Shown in pieces: positions 38,703-40,148 of a stretch of 40,148 bases of DNA; the first letter of the stretch is position 1; every line of letters begins with the position of its first letter. The DNA comes from a virus. The notes under the pieces were generated by a model. The model did not search any database. It was not told the DNA's origin and was given only the letters and a program-made list of their open reading frames with translations. The DNA is taken from positions 1 through 40,148 of IMG/VR virus record IMGVR_UViG_3300031857_000472, one strand, 5' to 3'. Made by a program: the position numbers and the translations under genes.

Positions 38703-39686
38703 TTACGACATCTCGAGGTCGGTCGCGATGCCGTGGGCCTTGGGGCTCTTCACCTTGAGGCCAAACTCGACGAGCAGCATCTTCTTGGTGCTGTCGCCAG
38801 ACTTCGCGAGTTCCGAGGTCTGGAAGTTCCGCAGATAGGCCACGGAGGCATACTGCGGATCGACGACGAAGGCGTACTGTTCCGGCTGGAAGCGGTTCGC
38901 CACGAAGGACACCTTGCCAAAATCGCTCTGGTACACGTCCACCGTCGAGATGACGGTGAGTGCGCCCGCGCCCGCGTTCGTCTGGTTGATGCGGTGCTGC
39001 GCGATGCCGGTGAAGGTCGAAGCCACGCTCTTGTTGTGCGGCCCCATCATGCAGAGCTTCGGGTCGCCACCGTCAGCCCACACCTGCTGGATCACATCCT
39101 TGAGGATGGTTTCCGAGAAGGTGCGCGCCGTGGAGGAGCCCCAGGCGGTGTTCGGGTAGCCGTCGTCGGTGGACGAGTAGGCCGGGAGGGTCGTGCCCGC
39201 GCCGGCGCGGTTGTAGTTGTACTTCAGCCACACCGGGAGGCCCGCGGTCGTGCGGGCGGCGCCGTTGGTGCCGATGTAGGCAACGCCGTTGTACAGGAGG
39301 CGGGCCTCCATATCGCGCTTCAACTCGGAGGAAGCCTTCGCCAGGTTATAGGCCATCGCCGACTTGAAACCGGCCTTGTCCACGGCTTCGACGGTGCCAG
39401 ACACGCCGATCACCTTGCGGCTGATCTGCGTGTAGTTGCCGACGCGGTTGGTGGCAACCTGGGCGTCAAGCGTGGCGTCGTCGCCTTCGATTACCGCATT
39501 CGAGGTCGAGGCCGATGCCAGAGCGTCAGTCTGCCACTCGAAATAGGTGTTCGACACGTTCTCGCGTCCGACAGACGACATGAAGGGCGTGTCTTCCGGC
39601 GAGATGTTGTAGATGACGTTCGAGAGATCCTCGCGAACGGACTTCGTCGCATCATAGCGATCAAAGAGATTGCTGGGCTGAGCCAT
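38703..39686 (-). CDS. major capsid protein (SU10 family, HK97-like)
   Basis: 327 residues, ATG 39686 after AGGAAAGG. Motifs include FDRYDATKSVREDLSN, ISPEDTPFMSSVGR, YFEWQTDALA, an Arg/Leu-rich RDMEARLL spine-helix region, and VFQ/YLRNFQTSELAKSGDSTK near the end. These are typical of the SU10 (DUF5309) major capsid family. It assembles the icosahedral shell around the scaffold encoded upstream. Length is normal. Confidence 0.92.
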   Translation of the reverse strand: MAQPSNLFDRYDATKSVREDLSNVIYNISPEDTPFMSSVGRENVSNTYFEWQTDALASASTSNAVIEGDDATLDAQVATNRVGNYTQISRKVIGVSGTVEAVDKAGFKSAMAYNLAKASSELKRDMEARLLYNGVAYIGTNGAARTTAGLPVWLKYNYNRAGAGTTLPAYSSTDDGYPNTAWGSSTARTFSETILKDVIQQVWADGGDPKLCMMGPHNKSVASTFTGIAQHRINQTNAGAGALTVISTVDVYQSDFGKVSFVANRFQPEQYAFVVDPQYASVAYLRNFQTSELAKSGDSTKKMLLVEFGLKVKSPKAHGIATDLEMS

Positions 39687-39700
39687 TGTCTGATCCTTTC

Positions 39701-40148
39701 CTAGATCAAGCTCTCAAAAAGTTTGGCCGCATCCTTGATGCTGCCGGTTTGAGCGAGACGCTGTTTCTGCCGCGTGAGTTCAGACGTTTTGCGGGCCGGT
39801 GCCGTGGTTGGCGTGCCGGGACGCATGGGCCGTGGGCCGTTCTGCGGGTTCGGCTGCGGGCGCTTGGACATGATCTCGTCGTAACGCATCGCCTTGTGGA
39901 GTGCGACGACGGCACGCGGATCATAGACCTGGGAAATCTCGTTCTCGGCATAACCAAGTTTCTGCGCGTACTGGCGCAGCTTCACCCGGTCGGCCTCGAA
40001 ACGCTGCGGATCCTTCCACGCTGGAACCGCCTGCGCGAGTTTCTCCCGCCCTTCCTGGACGACCTGACGCAGCTGCTGCACTTGCTGCTCCTGCATCAGG
40101 GCCATCACCCTCTGCTGCTCGACGGTGGCGGCCTGGAGCCGCTCCTGC
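39701..40148 (-). CDS. scaffold protein, C-terminal part (continues at 1-805)
   Basis: This is the C-terminal part of the scaffold gene described at 1-805; the frame enters from the right edge and ends at TAG 39701. It holds the end of the coiled coil, a KLGYAENEISQVYDPRAV segment and a disordered Pro/Arg-rich stretch. The final basic helix (RQKQRLAQTGSIKDAAKLFE) is the expected capsid-binding end of a scaffold. It stops 14 bp before the capsid start. Confidence 0.85.
   Translation of the reverse strand, partial: QERLQAATVEQQRVMALMQEQQVQQLRQVVQEGREKLAQAVPAWKDPQRFEADRVKLRQYAQKLGYAENEISQVYDPRAVVALHKAMRYDEIMSKRPQPNPQNGPRPMRPGTPTTAPARKTSELTRQKQRLAQTGSIKDAAKLFESLI
39904..40148. repeat. terminal overlap, right copy
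   Basis: This equals bases 1-245 apart from T at 40022 where 119 has C. It closes the circle. Confidence 0.95.

Noticed and set aside
1-40148. tRNA genes
   Set aside because: Nothing with a T-loop GTTCGA-type motif plus a matching acceptor stem was found by eye; a tRNAscan run would decide.

Overview
The window holds one complete temperate phage genome. Bases 1-245 recur at the right end (39904-40148) with a single mismatch, and one gene (scaffold) runs through that join in the same frame. The real unit is therefore a circle, or a circularly permuted molecule, of about 39,903 bp. The set of virion genes suggests a short-tailed (podovirus-like) phage: a P22-type portal, an SU10-type capsid protein and ejection-like proteins, with no tail tube or tape measure. 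The GC-rich composition, the 3TM GTA-type holin and the overall gene style suggest an alphaproteobacterial host. That host assignment is inference.

There are two opposed transcription units. The leftward unit starts at a Cro-like gene (15185). It continues through replication (DnaA domain IV-like protein, primase-helicase), an iteron-rich non-coding block (12011-12161, candidate origin), small genes, a DUF5681-like protein, a serine recombinase, the large terminase, the portal and an ADP-ribosyltransferase-like protein. It then crosses the join into scaffold, capsid, a glycosyltransferase, adaptor, tail fibres, nozzle-like protein, ejection proteins and lysis genes, and ends at 24836. Almost all junctions overlap as ATGA, GTGA or TGATG, so translation is probably coupled.

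The rightward unit starts at an XRE repressor (15279). It carries a lipoprotein, a recombination set (PD-(D/E)XK exonuclease, SSB-like protein, RuvC-like resolvase) and several small proteins. Next comes a coupled cassette of a DpdA-like base-exchange enzyme, a YhhQ/VUT-type queuosine-precursor transporter and a GT32-like glycosyltransferase. Regulators, an excisionase-like protein, a tyrosine integrase and a putative attP with four 12-bp integrase-arm-like sites follow. The two units converge with only 3 bp between stop codons near 24833.

The most interesting system is the dpdA-yhhQ-GT32 cassette at 20277-22065. It predicts 7-deazaguanine DNA modification from an imported precursor, because no preQ0 synthesis genes are present, and perhaps further glycosylation. 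Other notable points are the iteron and three-way-junction block beside the replication genes, and an ART-like gene bounded by an exact 25-bp junction duplication. A lipoprotein in the repressor operon also shares its C-terminal peptide with the virion cell-wall hydrolase, and there are two unrelated site-specific recombinases.
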